Below the pieces are notes generated by a model. That model saw nothing but the letters and a program-made list of their open reading frames with translations. It had not been told where the DNA came from and ran no database searches. A program made the translations under genes and the position numbers. This document shows, piece after piece, positions 37,906 to 46,493 of a stretch of DNA of 64,000 bases; positions within the stretch are counted from its first letter, which is position 1, and each line of letters begins with the position of its first letter. The stretch spans positions 694,820 through 758,819 of the forward strand of contig NZ_NTGB01000001.1 in the NCBI RefSeq assembly GCF_003072505.1. Direction: 5' to 3'. Origin of the DNA: Polynucleobacter rarus (GTDB lineage: Bacteria > Pseudomonadota > Gammaproteobacteria > Burkholderiales > Burkholderiaceae).

Positions 37906-40509
37906 ATGACTAAAAACTTAAAGTATTCAATTATCTTCCTTGCAGTTTCTGAGTTATTTGCTATTAGTGCCTTTGCACAGTCTGAACAAACTCAAGAAAT
38001 TATTATCGAATCAAATAAAGTTACTGATGCGGAAAAATCCGTAATTATTCAAAAAGAGGCAGCAAACTTTATTAATGTCATCAGTGCTGAAGAAATCAAA
38101 CAAATTCCTAGTTTTAATCCTGCGGATGTTGTTAGAAACTTACCTGGAGTAAGTGAGGCGCATGATACTGGGGAAGCAAGATACGTATATATAAGAGGTT
38201 TAGATGCGGATTACAACAGTACGACTTTAGACGGTATTAAATTATTACCTGCTGCTCAAGGTAGTCCTTCTAATGGCAGCGGTGGTCGTGCTGTTGCATT
38301 TGATTCGATTCCAACGGGTTTAATTGATTCAATCACTGTTACCAAGACTTTGCGTCCTGATCAAGATGCTGAAGCAATTGGTGGCACAATTGAAATGACT
38401 ACAAAATCAATGCCACTGAATGGTAAGGATATGTTTTTTGATGGAAGACTTGGAACAGGCTATGAGTCGCTCCGGGGTACTCCACTATTCGAGGGAAGCT
38501 TTTCAATGGGTTTTCGCTTTGGTGTAGGTAGTGAGAACAAGGAAAGTAATACCCTAAATTCCTACAGTGATAAGCCATTTTCATTGATTTTGTCAGGCTC
38601 CTTAGCACAAGATAAAAGAGGAATTGATGATTTGGAGCCAACTCCAAATGTGGGTGGAACTCCAGGAGTTATTGATCCTTGGGATCAACGTTATTATGAC
38701 TATACTAGAACAAGGCATGGCTATGGCATTAATTTGACTTATCAACCAAATGCTAACGATACATATTATGTGAAAGCATTTGACACTGGTTACATAGAGA
38801 AAAAATCGGATAATATAGTTACTCCAAATTCTGATTCAAGCGCTACAAATGTCGGAAATGGTTATTACTCATCCGCTTTATCAAACCCAATTTTTCAACA
38901 CTCTTTAGTCGATCATCAAGAGCAGGTTAATAATAAGGTTATTAGTATTGGTGGTAAAAATATTTTTGATGATAAGACCCTAGATTACTATGCAGCATTT
39001 GCTCAGGGGAAATATACAGTTGATTATGATTACAACTCTAGATTCCAATATACTGGTCCTGTAACTGGAAATAACCTAGTCTTTTCTAACGGCGGTGTTG
39101 GTGGAACTCCAATTTATAATCTTTCTTCAATTGTGACCCCAGCAAATTATGCTAATCCTGCCAACTATGTATTGAGTAAATCCACACTCGCTACTGAGAA
39201 TTCAATTGACAATCAATATTCCACTGGTATTAACTTAAAAAGCAAAGTATCAATCGGAGATTTTGAATCTGAATCTGTTAAGTTTGGCTTAAATGGAAGA
39301 TTTAGAGGAAAAGATATGCAATTTGGTAGCTTAACAGCTACAAATCTTCCTAACGAGACCTTAACTGGGCTAACTGATGGTCAGATTCCTACTTTTTATA
39401 GTGGACAATATAACAATGGTCCATTAATTAAGACTGGATTGATTCAAAATGGCCTAAATTATGTTGCAGATCCCACTAAACAGGCTCTTCAATATCAACA
39501 TAATACAGAGAATGTTTATGCAGGATATGGGCAATATGAGTTTAAGCAAGGGCATTGGAGTGTATTGGGTGGTGTACGTTATGAATACACTAACACAACT
39601 ATTTTTGCAAATGGTCAAGACATCAATGGAAATATTGTTCCCAATGACTCAAAAAATAATTATGGAAATTTATTCCCTAGCATTCAAGGTAAGTATGAAC
39701 TTGAAAAAGATACTTTCGTGAGATTTGCTTATTCAACCGGTATTGCGCGTCCAACCTTTAATCAGCTAAATCCAGCCACGACTCCTGCGAACGCTGGTGG
39801 GGCAATTTATTCTGTTGCCAGTGGAGACCCTACTTTAAAACCTACAACTTCAAATTCTTTTGATCTTTCTCTAGAAAAATATTTAAGTAAAGGCGGAATT
39901 ATTTCGATTGGAGTTTTCGATAAAGAGTTGGCTAATGTTATTGCACCAAGAACAACAACTTACACGAATGGGTACAACCAAAATGGAAACGTAATTCCAG
40001 CTGGAAATACGGTTTATGCTACTACTTTTTCGAACATCGACTCTACTTCTAGAGTAAATGGCATTGAATTTAATTACGTGCAAAAATTCAATCAACTTTT
40101 GAATGGCCCACTAGGTGGGTTGAGTACTTCTGTAAATATGACATTGGTAAATTCTACCTTTGAACAAAACCCTGGAGAGAAATCAACACTTCCTGGAACA
40201 TCAAAAAACATTGCGAACGCAGCAGTCTTATATGAAAAATATGGTTACTTTGCAAGAGTAGGTTTGAACTATGCTTCTGCAAGTCTTTATTCAACGGGTG
40301 GAAATGTTGCAAACAATATTTACTATGATGCAAGGACATTTATGGACGCTTCAATGGGATATAGATTCAATGAACATTACCAAATTTATGTTAGCGCATC
40401 AAATATCTTGAATACACCATTGTCTTATTATCAAGGCGAACCAAGTCAGTTAATACAAAGAGAATACTACGGTCCAACTTATCGCGCAGGTTTGAACGTA
40501 AGTTTTTAA
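37906..40509 (+). CDS. TonB-dependent outer-membrane receptor
   Basis: An 867-residue beta-barrel receptor importing an unknown substrate with energy from TonB. A Sec signal peptide ends near residue 24 (ISAFA). The plug domain contains NLPGVSEAHDTGEARYVYIRG and SITVTKTLRPDQDAEAIGGT, as in the TIGR01782-type receptors of Xanthomonas/Caulobacter, whose ligands are often sugars or phosphorylated compounds. The protein ends in Phe (AGLNVSF), the barrel-insertion signal. A hairpin follows, then a membrane protein and a dedicated tonB-exbB-exbD-exbD set. Confidence 0.93.
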   Translation: MTKNLKYSIIFLAVSELFAISAFAQSEQTQEIIIESNKVTDAEKSVIIQKEAANFINVISAEEIKQIPSFNPADVVRNLPGVSEAHDTGEARYVYIRGLDADYNSTTLDGIKLLPAAQGSPSNGSGGRAVAFDSIPTGLIDSITVTKTLRPDQDAEAIGGTIEMTTKSMPLNGKDMFFDGRLGTGYESLRGTPLFEGSFSMGFRFGVGSENKESNTLNSYSDKPFSLILSGSLAQDKRGIDDLEPTPNVGGTPGVIDPWDQRYYDYTRTRHGYGINLTYQPNANDTYYVKAFDTGYIEKKSDNIVTPNSDSSATNVGNGYYSSALSNPIFQHSLVDHQEQVNNKVISIGGKNIFDDKTLDYYAAFAQGKYTVDYDYNSRFQYTGPVTGNNLVFSNGGVGGTPIYNLSSIVTPANYANPANYVLSKSTLATENSIDNQYSTGINLKSKVSIGDFESESVKFGLNGRFRGKDMQFGSLTATNLPNETLTGLTDGQIPTFYSGQYNNGPLIKTGLIQNGLNYVADPTKQALQYQHNTENVYAGYGQYEFKQGHWSVLGGVRYEYTNTTIFANGQDINGNIVPNDSKNNYGNLFPSIQGKYELEKDTFVRFAYSTGIARPTFNQLNPATTPANAGGAIYSVASGDPTLKPTTSNSFDLSLEKYLSKGGIISIGVFDKELANVIAPRTTTYTNGYNQNGNVIPAGNTVYATTFSNIDSTSRVNGIEFNYVQKFNQLLNGPLGGLSTSVNMTLVNSTFEQNPGEKSTLPGTSKNIANAAVLYEKYGYFARVGLNYASASLYSTGGNVANNIYYDARTFMDASMGYRFNEHYQIYVSASNILNTPLSYYQGEPSQLIQREYYGPTYRAGLNVSF

Positions 40510-40517
40510 ATAATTGA

Positions 40518-40552
40518 ATGGGTAGTACTTTCCTACCCATTTCTTTATTTCC
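40518..40552 (+). terminator. Terminator or attenuator after the receptor gene
   Basis: An 8-bp stem (ATGGGTAG with CTACCCAT at 40533-40540) and a 7-base loop are followed by TTCTTTATTTCC, 8 bp after the receptor stop codon. As with pstS, it would let the abundant outer-membrane protein exceed the downstream inner-membrane components. Confidence 0.7.
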
Positions 40553-40618
40553 TCTATCTTTCCTATTCTCAGTTGCTCTAAAAGTTGAATAGGATTTTTT
40601 ATTTAAAAGGCACACTGC

Positions 40619-41389
40619 ATGAAATCTTTTCATAACCCCCTTATTGATTTGAGATATTGGGTATTAATTAGTTTAGCGAGTATTTTTGGAACCAATACAG
40701 GAGATTTGGCCGTTCGTTGGTATAAACAAGCATCTGATGTTATGGGATTGCCAATTCTTTTTGGCTTAAAGCATTTAGGGCCTCTACCAATCTTAGTTGT
40801 TTTATTTGTAGCGTTATATTTCATTGAAAAATTGGACTCAAAAAAAATCGAATTATATTTTTGGACCGCAATTATCATCATTAGAACAGCTGCTACGAAT
40901 ATTGCGGATTCATTAAACGATGATGTACTAATTCCTGTTGTAACGACCATCTCAATTTCAACAATTTTGTTAGCTATTGGTGGATTTATATGGCAAAGTC
41001 AAAGACAAAAACCAATTGAGGGTTTCTTTACACCAAATAGTAATCATTTTTATTGGGGAATGATGATTATTGCTGGAGTTTTAGGAACTTTAATCGGTGA
41101 TGAGTTAGCCCACGCTTTTGGTTTACAAATGTCCTCACTTGTCCTGTCGGTTATCCTGCTCGGAATTATTACTTTGGGTTACAAGAAGTTCTTAATTTTT
41201 ACTGGCTTTTACTGGTTTGGTATTGCCTTTGCTAGAATCGCTGGTACCGCTGTTGGTGATTGGTTAGCCAAAAGTATAGTAAAGGGTGGCGCTGGCTTTG
41301 GTTTACCTCTAGCAACTTTATTTAGCGGTTTGGTCTTTATAGCTGTTGCAACTCTATGGAAGACAAACAAAACTAAGGCAGTCAATTAA
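40619..41389 (+). CDS. Multi-pass membrane protein with four GT-x-x-GD repeats (COG4705-like)
   Basis: A 256-residue inner-membrane protein with about eight hydrophobic segments. The motif G/A-T-x-x-G/A-D occurs four times: GTNTGD at 24-29, ATNIAD at 92-97, GTLIGD at 156-161 and GTAVGD at 209-214. R89 and R206 precede two of them at the same distance, so the protein seems built from four two-helix units. I believe it belongs with the uncharacterised COG4705 group. Its place between a TonB receptor and tonB/exbBD suggests an inner-membrane transporter for the receptor's substrate, but that is inference only. Confidence 0.75.
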   Translation: MKSFHNPLIDLRYWVLISLASIFGTNTGDLAVRWYKQASDVMGLPILFGLKHLGPLPILVVLFVALYFIEKLDSKKIELYFWTAIIIIRTAATNIADSLNDDVLIPVVTTISISTILLAIGGFIWQSQRQKPIEGFFTPNSNHFYWGMMIIAGVLGTLIGDELAHAFGLQMSSLVLSVILLGIITLGYKKFLIFTGFYWFGIAFARIAGTAVGDWLAKSIVKGGAGFGLPLATLFSGLVFIAVATLWKTNKTKAVN

Positions 41390-41392
41390 TTT

Positions 41393-42007
41393 ATGAGTTT
41401 TTTACAGCCCAAAAAGAGTAAATTTCGTTATTTGACAATCATAACAATTGCTCTTTTTATACATGCATTAATTATCTGGTTATTCACTTCTGGGCTCGTG
41501 CAAAAAGTATCTGCTTATATTGAACAGCCAATGAATGCGAGCTTAATTGAAGAGGTAAAACATTTACCCAAACCAGAAACTCCTAAGCAGAAAATTGTGC
41601 CAAAAGTATACGTTGCTAAGGCGGAGGTTGAGCAACAATCTATTCCTTCCCCAGTTCAAGCAACCATTGCACCAACTCAAAACCAAGCAATCCTAACTTC
41701 TGCGCCAAGTTCTCCTTCCGCTACCATCGTTAATCTTGCAAGGATTGATATGAGTGGAGGATGTCAGAGACCTGAATACCCTGAGTATTCTCGAATTGAT
41801 GGTGAGCAAGGTTCTGTCACTGTGGGCTTTTTAATTGCCGCAGATGGAAAAATTAAAGAATCTAAAATCATTACTAGCAGTGGATTTCGTCGTCTTGATA
41901 CAGCAGCGAGAGATGCATTTGTATTGTGTAAATTCCAACCAGGCACGGAGGATGGTCGTGCGGTCGAATCATGGGCAAAAATCAAATATACGTGGCGTTT
42001 AAATTAA
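41393..42007 (+). CDS. TonB-like energy transducer
   Basis: A 204-residue protein with one N-terminal membrane helix (about 15-38), a short Pro/Lys/Gln linker (LPKPETPKQKIVPK) and a C-terminal TonB domain with GCQRPEYPEYSRIDGEQGSV and an YTWRLN end. It would couple the ExbBD motor to the receptor upstream. It starts 3 bp after the membrane-protein gene; exbB follows 14 bp later. Confidence 0.93.
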   Translation: MSFLQPKKSKFRYLTIITIALFIHALIIWLFTSGLVQKVSAYIEQPMNASLIEEVKHLPKPETPKQKIVPKVYVAKAEVEQQSIPSPVQATIAPTQNQAILTSAPSSPSATIVNLARIDMSGGCQRPEYPEYSRIDGEQGSVTVGFLIAADGKIKESKIITSSGFRRLDTAARDAFVLCKFQPGTEDGRAVESWAKIKYTWRLN

Positions 42008-42021
42008 ATAAGGATAATGAA

Positions 42022-42789
42022 ATGAGAAGTCGCATCACTCGAGTTATATCGGTAAATTGTTTATTAGGAATGATGTTTTTAGGAAATACATTTGCAGAAG
42101 TAGTGAACCCCGAAAACGCTGATACTGTTACAAATCCCTACGGCCTAATGTCAGTAATTAACCAAGGAGATTGGATCGCCAGAATTGTTTTACTCATACT
42201 TTTAATAATGTCTTCAGGTACTTGGATAATTTTATTAATGAAGTACTTAGAACAAAGCAAATTATTTAGTAATGCGCGGAAAACACGCCAAGAGTTTTGG
42301 TCACAGCCAAGTCTTGAATCTGCATTGAATGGTCTGGACGCAGATAGTGCCTTTCGTTATGTGGTAGAAATGGCTATGACTGCAAAGAATGAACACCATG
42401 GTGATTTAGCAACTAAAGTTGCATTGAATACATGGATTGAGATGTCTTTTAATCGTGCGATTGATGAAATCCAAGCAAAACTTTCAGTGGGTTTGGCGTT
42501 CCTTGCCACTGTGGGCTCTACGGCACCATTCGTTGGCTTATTTGGAACAGTTTGGGGAATTTATCATGCACTAACCGCCATTGGTATTGCTGGTCAAGCC
42601 TCCATCGATAAGGTTGCTGGTCCAGTTGGTGAATCATTGATTATGACTGCTCTAGGTTTGGCGGTAGCAGTTCCAGCCGTTCTAAGTTACAACTGGTTGG
42701 TTAGAAGAAATAAATCGGCAATGGCTCAAATTACTTCTTTTTCAGCAGATTTGGAAAAAGTCTTACTTGGTGGAACAAAACCCGCATAA
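42022..42789 (+). CDS. ExbB-like proton-channel protein
   Basis: MotA/TolQ/ExbB family channel subunit. I start at ATG 42022, 7 bp after AAGGA, giving 255 residues with a signal-like first helix (NCLLGMMFLGNTFA); the earlier start at 41971 lies inside tonB. The long first helix and the pair of channel helices (LSVGLAFLATVGSTAPFVGLFGTV is within this region, and ESLIMTALGLAVAVPAVL) are typical. Works with two ExbD subunits encoded next. Confidence 0.93.
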   Translation: MRSRITRVISVNCLLGMMFLGNTFAEVVNPENADTVTNPYGLMSVINQGDWIARIVLLILLIMSSGTWIILLMKYLEQSKLFSNARKTRQEFWSQPSLESALNGLDADSAFRYVVEMAMTAKNEHHGDLATKVALNTWIEMSFNRAIDEIQAKLSVGLAFLATVGSTAPFVGLFGTVWGIYHALTAIGIAGQASIDKVAGPVGESLIMTALGLAVAVPAVLSYNWLVRRNKSAMAQITSFSADLEKVLLGGTKPA

Positions 42790-42805
42790 TTTAAAAGAGT
42801 AAGAA

Positions 42806-43222
42806 ATGATAAAACGGTTAGTTGAAAAAGAAGAAGTCATGGCAACAATTAACACTACACCTTTAGTGGACGTAATGTTAGTTCTACTAATTATTTTCTT
42901 AATGACTATTCCTGTTGCGGTACAAACCCATTCAGTGATATTGCCCAAGGAGGTTAACCAAATCAGGGTCACCAAACCTGAGGATATCAATATCTCTATC
43001 AATCAATCCGGCAAGATCTTTTGGAATGATTACCTGATCAAAAATGATAGAGAGTTAACCGACCGATTGAAGGAAATATCTTCAAAAAGACCTCAGCCTG
43101 ATGTTCATGTTCGTGGTGATAGAGAAGCAGAATATGAAGCTGTAGCAAAAATTTTATTAGCTTGTCAAAGAGCTGGAATTTCTAAAGTGGGTTTCCTTAC
43201 TGAACCCCCGCCTAAAGGATAA
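42806..43222 (+). CDS. ExbD-like protein 1
   Basis: A 138-residue ExbD/TolR protein with the cytoplasmic N-terminus, a single helix starting NTTPLVDVMLVLLIIFLM that contains the channel Asp, and a periplasmic domain. The first of two tandem exbD genes, as in the Xanthomonas-type ExbB-ExbD1-ExbD2 systems, where the second copy is needed only for some substrates. Confidence 0.93.
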   Translation: MIKRLVEKEEVMATINTTPLVDVMLVLLIIFLMTIPVAVQTHSVILPKEVNQIRVTKPEDINISINQSGKIFWNDYLIKNDRELTDRLKEISSKRPQPDVHVRGDREAEYEAVAKILLACQRAGISKVGFLTEPPPKG

Positions 43223-43224
43223 AT

Positions 43225-43644
43225 ATGGCTTTTAATCTTCATTCGAACGACGATGATTTGTTGATGGAAATCAATACTACGCCATTAATTGATGTAATGC
43301 TAGTTTTATTGGTAATGCTAATTATTACTGTTCCACCCCAACTGCATGCCATTAATATGAATATGCCAACAACGACTACGGCGATAGAAAAAACACCTAC
43401 TGTAATTCAAATTGATCTTGATGAACAAGGACGCTTATTTTGGAATTCCCAGATGGTTAGTCGGGATGAATTAAAACAACGCTTAATTATTTTAAAAAAT
43501 CGTGAAGAGATATCTTCAGAGTTTCATATTAAGCCTAGTAAAAAGACACACTATCAGTACTTGACGGCAGTGCTGTCTGAGTTACAAGGGTTAGGATTTA
43601 CCAAAGTTGGCATTATCGGTAATGAGCGTTTTATTCAAGATTAG
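43225..43644 (+). CDS. ExbD-like protein 2
   Basis: A 139-residue second ExbD with the same plan: INTTPLIDVMLVLLVMLII and a periplasmic domain ending TKVGIIGNERF. It starts 2 bp after the first exbD. It shares the helix but diverges outside it, so the duplication is old. It is the last gene of the TonB locus; the tRNA-Arg remnant follows about 280 bp later. Confidence 0.93.
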   Translation: MAFNLHSNDDDLLMEINTTPLIDVMLVLLVMLIITVPPQLHAINMNMPTTTTAIEKTPTVIQIDLDEQGRLFWNSQMVSRDELKQRLIILKNREEISSEFHIKPSKKTHYQYLTAVLSELQGLGFTKVGIIGNERFIQD

Positions 43645-43921
43645 TACAAAGAGGAATGATATTTTGTAATTTGAATTACTAAATTTCTTATTTTCTTAAA
43701 ACAAAAGAGCTTTAGAGATTAGTCAGGATATTTTGTTCTATCCTTAAGAAGTTTCTTTATCTTTTAAGAAAGTTTTTTAAAAGATGGCAGATCATTTACA
43801 ACTAAATTTAAAGTGTTACTGTAATAGTTACTTAAGTATTAATCTATACACAGTTGCGTGCACATTTTTTAAAAAATTTATAAACTATTGAAATAATTGA
43901 TATTTAATACATCCGTAAACA

Positions 43922-43975
43922 CTTCTAAGCCGTAGGTCGCACGTTCGAATCGTGCTGGGCAGACCAAAACTGTAA
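43922..43975 (+). repeat. tRNA-Arg 3'-half remnant, copy B (att-like), right border of the 8.4-kb module
   Basis: From CTTCTAAGCC in the anticodon loop to CCA and then on through AAAACTGTAA, this is identical to the 3' half of tRNA-Arg(TCT) and its downstream flank at 35484-35537. It is the longest and cleanest of the remnants. A direct repeat of a tRNA 3' half with flank is what site-specific integration leaves at the far end of an island. The 8.4 kb in between contains no integrase. Confidence 0.92.
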
Positions 43976-43976
43976 G

Positions 43977-45293
43977 GTATGACCCGGTCACATTGTTTAC
44001 ACAATGTACCGGGCACATACTTTACACTTTTTCCGATCACATCCCGATTACTTTGGGACCAAAAGGATTCTCAATAGCACTCACTTTTCGAGATTCCATA
44101 TCAAAGTAACCTATATCGTAATCCATAAAACTCACCAACCATACTTCTTCTTCCACCTGTCGAAGTCCTACATCATGTCCGGCAAAGACGGTACTGAGAT
44201 GGATCTTCTTGTTATCTAAACAGATTCGACCACACGTTGTTACCGTTACGGTCTTGTCATGGAAGGGATAGGCAACATCTGGCAGTCCTTCATATTTTCT
44301 AGTGGATGGCTGATATAAATCAGCCGGCCTCTTCATCCCTAGGGCATGATGGGGTCGTTCATAGTTGTACTCTTGGATGAAGTCTTCGAATTTATCTTGT
44401 TGTTGGAGAAGGTTCATCCCAGGTGGTTTGGTGGTAGCTTGTTTCAGCGTCAGATGCATCCGCTCATGTCGCCCATTTTGCTGGGGATTACCAGGCTTAA
44501 TGCGTTCAATACCAATTCCTAAACGCAACCACCACACCGATAAACTGCTCAGACCATAGAGTGCGTTTGCGCTAGCAAACGGCACGCCATTATCGGACCG
44601 AATACTATTCGGTAGGCCATATTCTTTAAATATCCGTTCAAACACGGTAAAAGCTTGATCTTGTTGCGTACTCTCTAACCCTTCGCAGCAGATCAAGAAC
44701 CGCGTGGAATAATCAGTGATGGTCAGAGGGTAGCAGTACTTCTTATTGCCCATCATGAACTCACCTTTGTAATCGGTACACCACAAAGCATTAGGTTGCT
44801 GAGCATCAAACAGAGCTGTTCCTTCTAATTTAGGGTGGCGCCTTTGACGCTTCTTCCTTACTAAGCCATGTCGGTCAAGTACAGCATGAACGGTACTCTT
44901 AGCGGGTAAAGTTATCTCTGAGTAATGGGTGTGGATTCGTTCTCTAATCTTTGGGGCACCCCAGTTTGGAAACTCTTTTTTGAGATTAACTATCAATTGT
45001 TCGACTTGAAATGGCAGTCGATTTGCTTGTCGAGAAGGTTTTCGACTGCGGTCATTAAACCCATCTAACCCTGACTCTTTATAACGATCAATTATTTTAT
45101 GACCGGTCACTCGAGAAATACCAAACTCTTCACACAGTCGAGAAATCTTCTCACCATCTAAAAAACGAGACACAAATTTAAGCTTTTCATCCATCTTCGT
45201 ACTTTCATTCCATGGCATAAGTTGGCCCTCCTTATGCCTAAAACTGTAAAGTATGTGTCCGGTATAAAGTGTAAAGTATGTCTCAGGTCATAC
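43977..45293. mobile_element. IS481-like insertion sequence with long double inverted repeats
   Basis: About 1.32 kb with one transposase gene. The outer ends GTATGACC... are inverted copies, and the similarity continues inward for over 50 bp: both ends carry a CATA/TTTACAC block and then ACCGG-CACATACTTTACA at the same spacing. So each end holds two tandem copies of a similar motif. No clear target duplication is seen (left flank AAG, right flank ATA). It is inserted right next to tRNA-Arg remnant B. Confidence 0.8.
44037..45218 (-). CDS. IS481-family transposase
   Basis: A 393-residue DDE transposase. The N-terminal helix-turn-helix includes ISRLCEEFGISRVTGHKIIDRY, followed by a second HTH-like region, and the integrase core has the acidic residues in CTDYKGEFM, IRSDNGVPFAS and NPQQNGRHERMH. 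It appears intact. The start is ATG 45218. A fragment of its 3' end occurs again at about 47402-47490. Confidence 0.93.
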   Translation of the reverse strand: MPWNESTKMDEKLKFVSRFLDGEKISRLCEEFGISRVTGHKIIDRYKESGLDGFNDRSRKPSRQANRLPFQVEQLIVNLKKEFPNWGAPKIRERIHTHYSEITLPAKSTVHAVLDRHGLVRKKRQRRHPKLEGTALFDAQQPNALWCTDYKGEFMMGNKKYCYPLTITDYSTRFLICCEGLESTQQDQAFTVFERIFKEYGLPNSIRSDNGVPFASANALYGLSSLSVWWLRLGIGIERIKPGNPQQNGRHERMHLTLKQATTKPPGMNLLQQQDKFEDFIQEYNYERPHHALGMKRPADLYQPSTRKYEGLPDVAYPFHDKTVTVTTCGRICLDNKKIHLSTVFAGHDVGLRQVEEEVWLVSFMDYDIGYFDMESRKVSAIENPFGPKVIGM

Positions 45294-45334
45294 ATAAAGT
45301 ATGTCTTAGGTCATAAACCTAGTATGCTGAAAAA

Positions 45335-45556
45335 CTAATCTAAAAGTGCTTTTTGAAAATCTTCTGCTGATACTTCAGCTTGGCGTAGTAAGCCGTTGAC
45401 TGTGCCAACTTTTACTTCTTTGTGGTTTGGTACAACTCAACCTTTTCCACCACGTTTCATCATAATATGGCTACCGGATTGTCTTGCTACTTGAAAGCCT
45501 AATTTTTCTAAGGCACGAATGATATCTTTGCCAGAGAGGCCTGGAAATTTAGGCAT
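45335..45556 (-). pseudogene. hicA: HicA-family toxin gene with in-frame TGA (copy 2)
   Basis: Identical in its codons to the gene at 35575-35796, including the TGA, here at 45437-45439, between GGKG and VVPNHKEV. The same stop in both copies shows it predates the duplication or was spread by conversion; it also makes a sequencing error less likely. Confidence 0.85.
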
Positions 45557-45752
45557 GTGCTAAGTCAAAAGTTGTTACTAATGGATGAACATTGAAGGTC
45601 ATTGGGAACTCCTCTAAATAAAGAGAGGTGGCTTCTTTTAAATTAGCAATTGCCTCATCAACAGTTTCACCTTGAGTAGTTGTGCCAGTTTCAGGATTTA
45701 AGGCAACATAACCCCCTTCTTCAGCAGGACTTAATATAGCGGTTAGTAGCAT
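45549..45752 (-). CDS. hicB: HicB-family antitoxin (copy 2)
   Basis: A 67-residue protein identical to the first copy, with the same ribosome site and the same 8-bp overlap with hicA. Two intact antitoxins with two interrupted toxins could act as an anti-addiction reserve against a related intact hicA, but this is speculation. Confidence 0.9.
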   Translation of the reverse strand: MLLTAILSPAEEGGYVALNPETGTTTQGETVDEAIANLKEATSLYLEEFPMTFNVHPLVTTFDLAHA

Positions 45753-45864
45753 GAGATACTCCTCTTCTTAATGAGTTTATTATGCACTCAAAGATTGAAT
45801 TGAGCAAATGATAGCCTTTTAGATAATAGGTAATTATCCCCACGGTATAAGAAGCCCAAGTTCC

Positions 45865-45891
45865 CACGTTCGAATCGTGCTGGGCAGACCA
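45865..45891 (+). repeat. tRNA-Arg 3'-end remnant, copy C (att-like)
   Basis: CACGTTCGAATCGTGC followed by TGGGCAGACCA is identical to the T-arm and acceptor end of tRNA-Arg(TCT); the preceding AAGCCCAAGTTCC is a weaker match. It closes the second hicBA module. Confidence 0.9.
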
Positions 45892-45982
45892 AATTAGGAT
45901 TTCAAAAACCATAAACCTACAATTATTAATTGAATGGTTTTAAAATCAATAGCATAGACAAATAAACTATCTAGGAAATGCA

Positions 45983-46207
45983 ATGGCAAGTTTAATCACA
46001 ATTGATCCTGCAGTTTGTCATGGAAAGCCTTGTATTCGAGGCATGAGATATCCTGTCGAAGGTATTCTCGAATGGTTAGCAAGTAGCATGACAATTGAGG
46101 ATATCTTAGGTGACTATGAGGATCTTCAGCGTGAAGATATTTTGGCTGCTTTGGCCTATGCTGCTCGCTTAACTCGTATTAAAAGAGTTGAACGCATCGC
46201 TGCATGA
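45983..46207 (+). CDS. DUF433 family antitoxin
   Basis: A 74-residue DUF433 protein (VapB-like winged-helix antitoxin) with the diagnostic ITIDPAVCHGKPCIRGMRYPV at the N-terminus (residues 6 on) and ILEWLASSMTIEDILGDY in the middle. Such proteins are normally paired with a PIN-like DUF5615 toxin encoded just downstream with overlapping start and stop, and the ATGA overlap is still present here although the toxin is decayed. Confidence 0.9.
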   Translation: MASLITIDPAVCHGKPCIRGMRYPVEGILEWLASSMTIEDILGDYEDLQREDILAALAYAARLTRIKRVERIAA

Positions 46208-46471
46208 AATTTATAAAAAAATCTCACGTCAGACATGGAGTTAACTGAATTTGCAGTCTCCCAAGGTTGAATCGTTATCAGTAAAGACGATGACTTTGTG
46301 CAGGCTTATTTGATCAACGGAGAGCCATCTTTGTTACTCATTTCAACGGGAAATATTAGCAACCTCGCACTTGAAGTCTTGATTAAATCAAATCTACAGT
46401 TAATATCAGATGCTTTTTTACAAAGTCGTTTCGTAGAACTAACTTTCAACTCGATAGTTATTCACGAGTAA
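46204..46471 (+). pseudogene. Remnant of a DUF5615/PIN-like toxin
   Basis: The ATG at 46204 overlaps the antitoxin stop but opens only MKFIKKSHVRHGVN before a stop. In the next frame MELTEFAVSQG, an in-frame TGA, then IVISKDDDFVQAYLINGEP and on to LELL-type C-terminus ending at 46471 resemble the SKDxDF core of DUF5615 toxins. The expected N-terminal ~20 residues (metal-binding DE-NLP segment) are missing. So the toxin has a deletion, a frameshift and a stop, while its antitoxin remains intact. Confidence 0.7.
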
Positions 46472-46493
46472 AGTTTGGGTTTGCGGCAAGACA

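Larger units (their letters stand above)
45295..45897. repeat. Copy 2 of the ~603-bp hicBA duplication
   Basis: It is the counterpart of 35535-36137, with the same genes in the same orientation and four mismatches. It begins directly at the right end of the insertion sequence and ends in a tRNA-Arg remnant that, unlike copy 1, has the intact acceptor sequence TGGGCAG. Confidence 0.92.
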
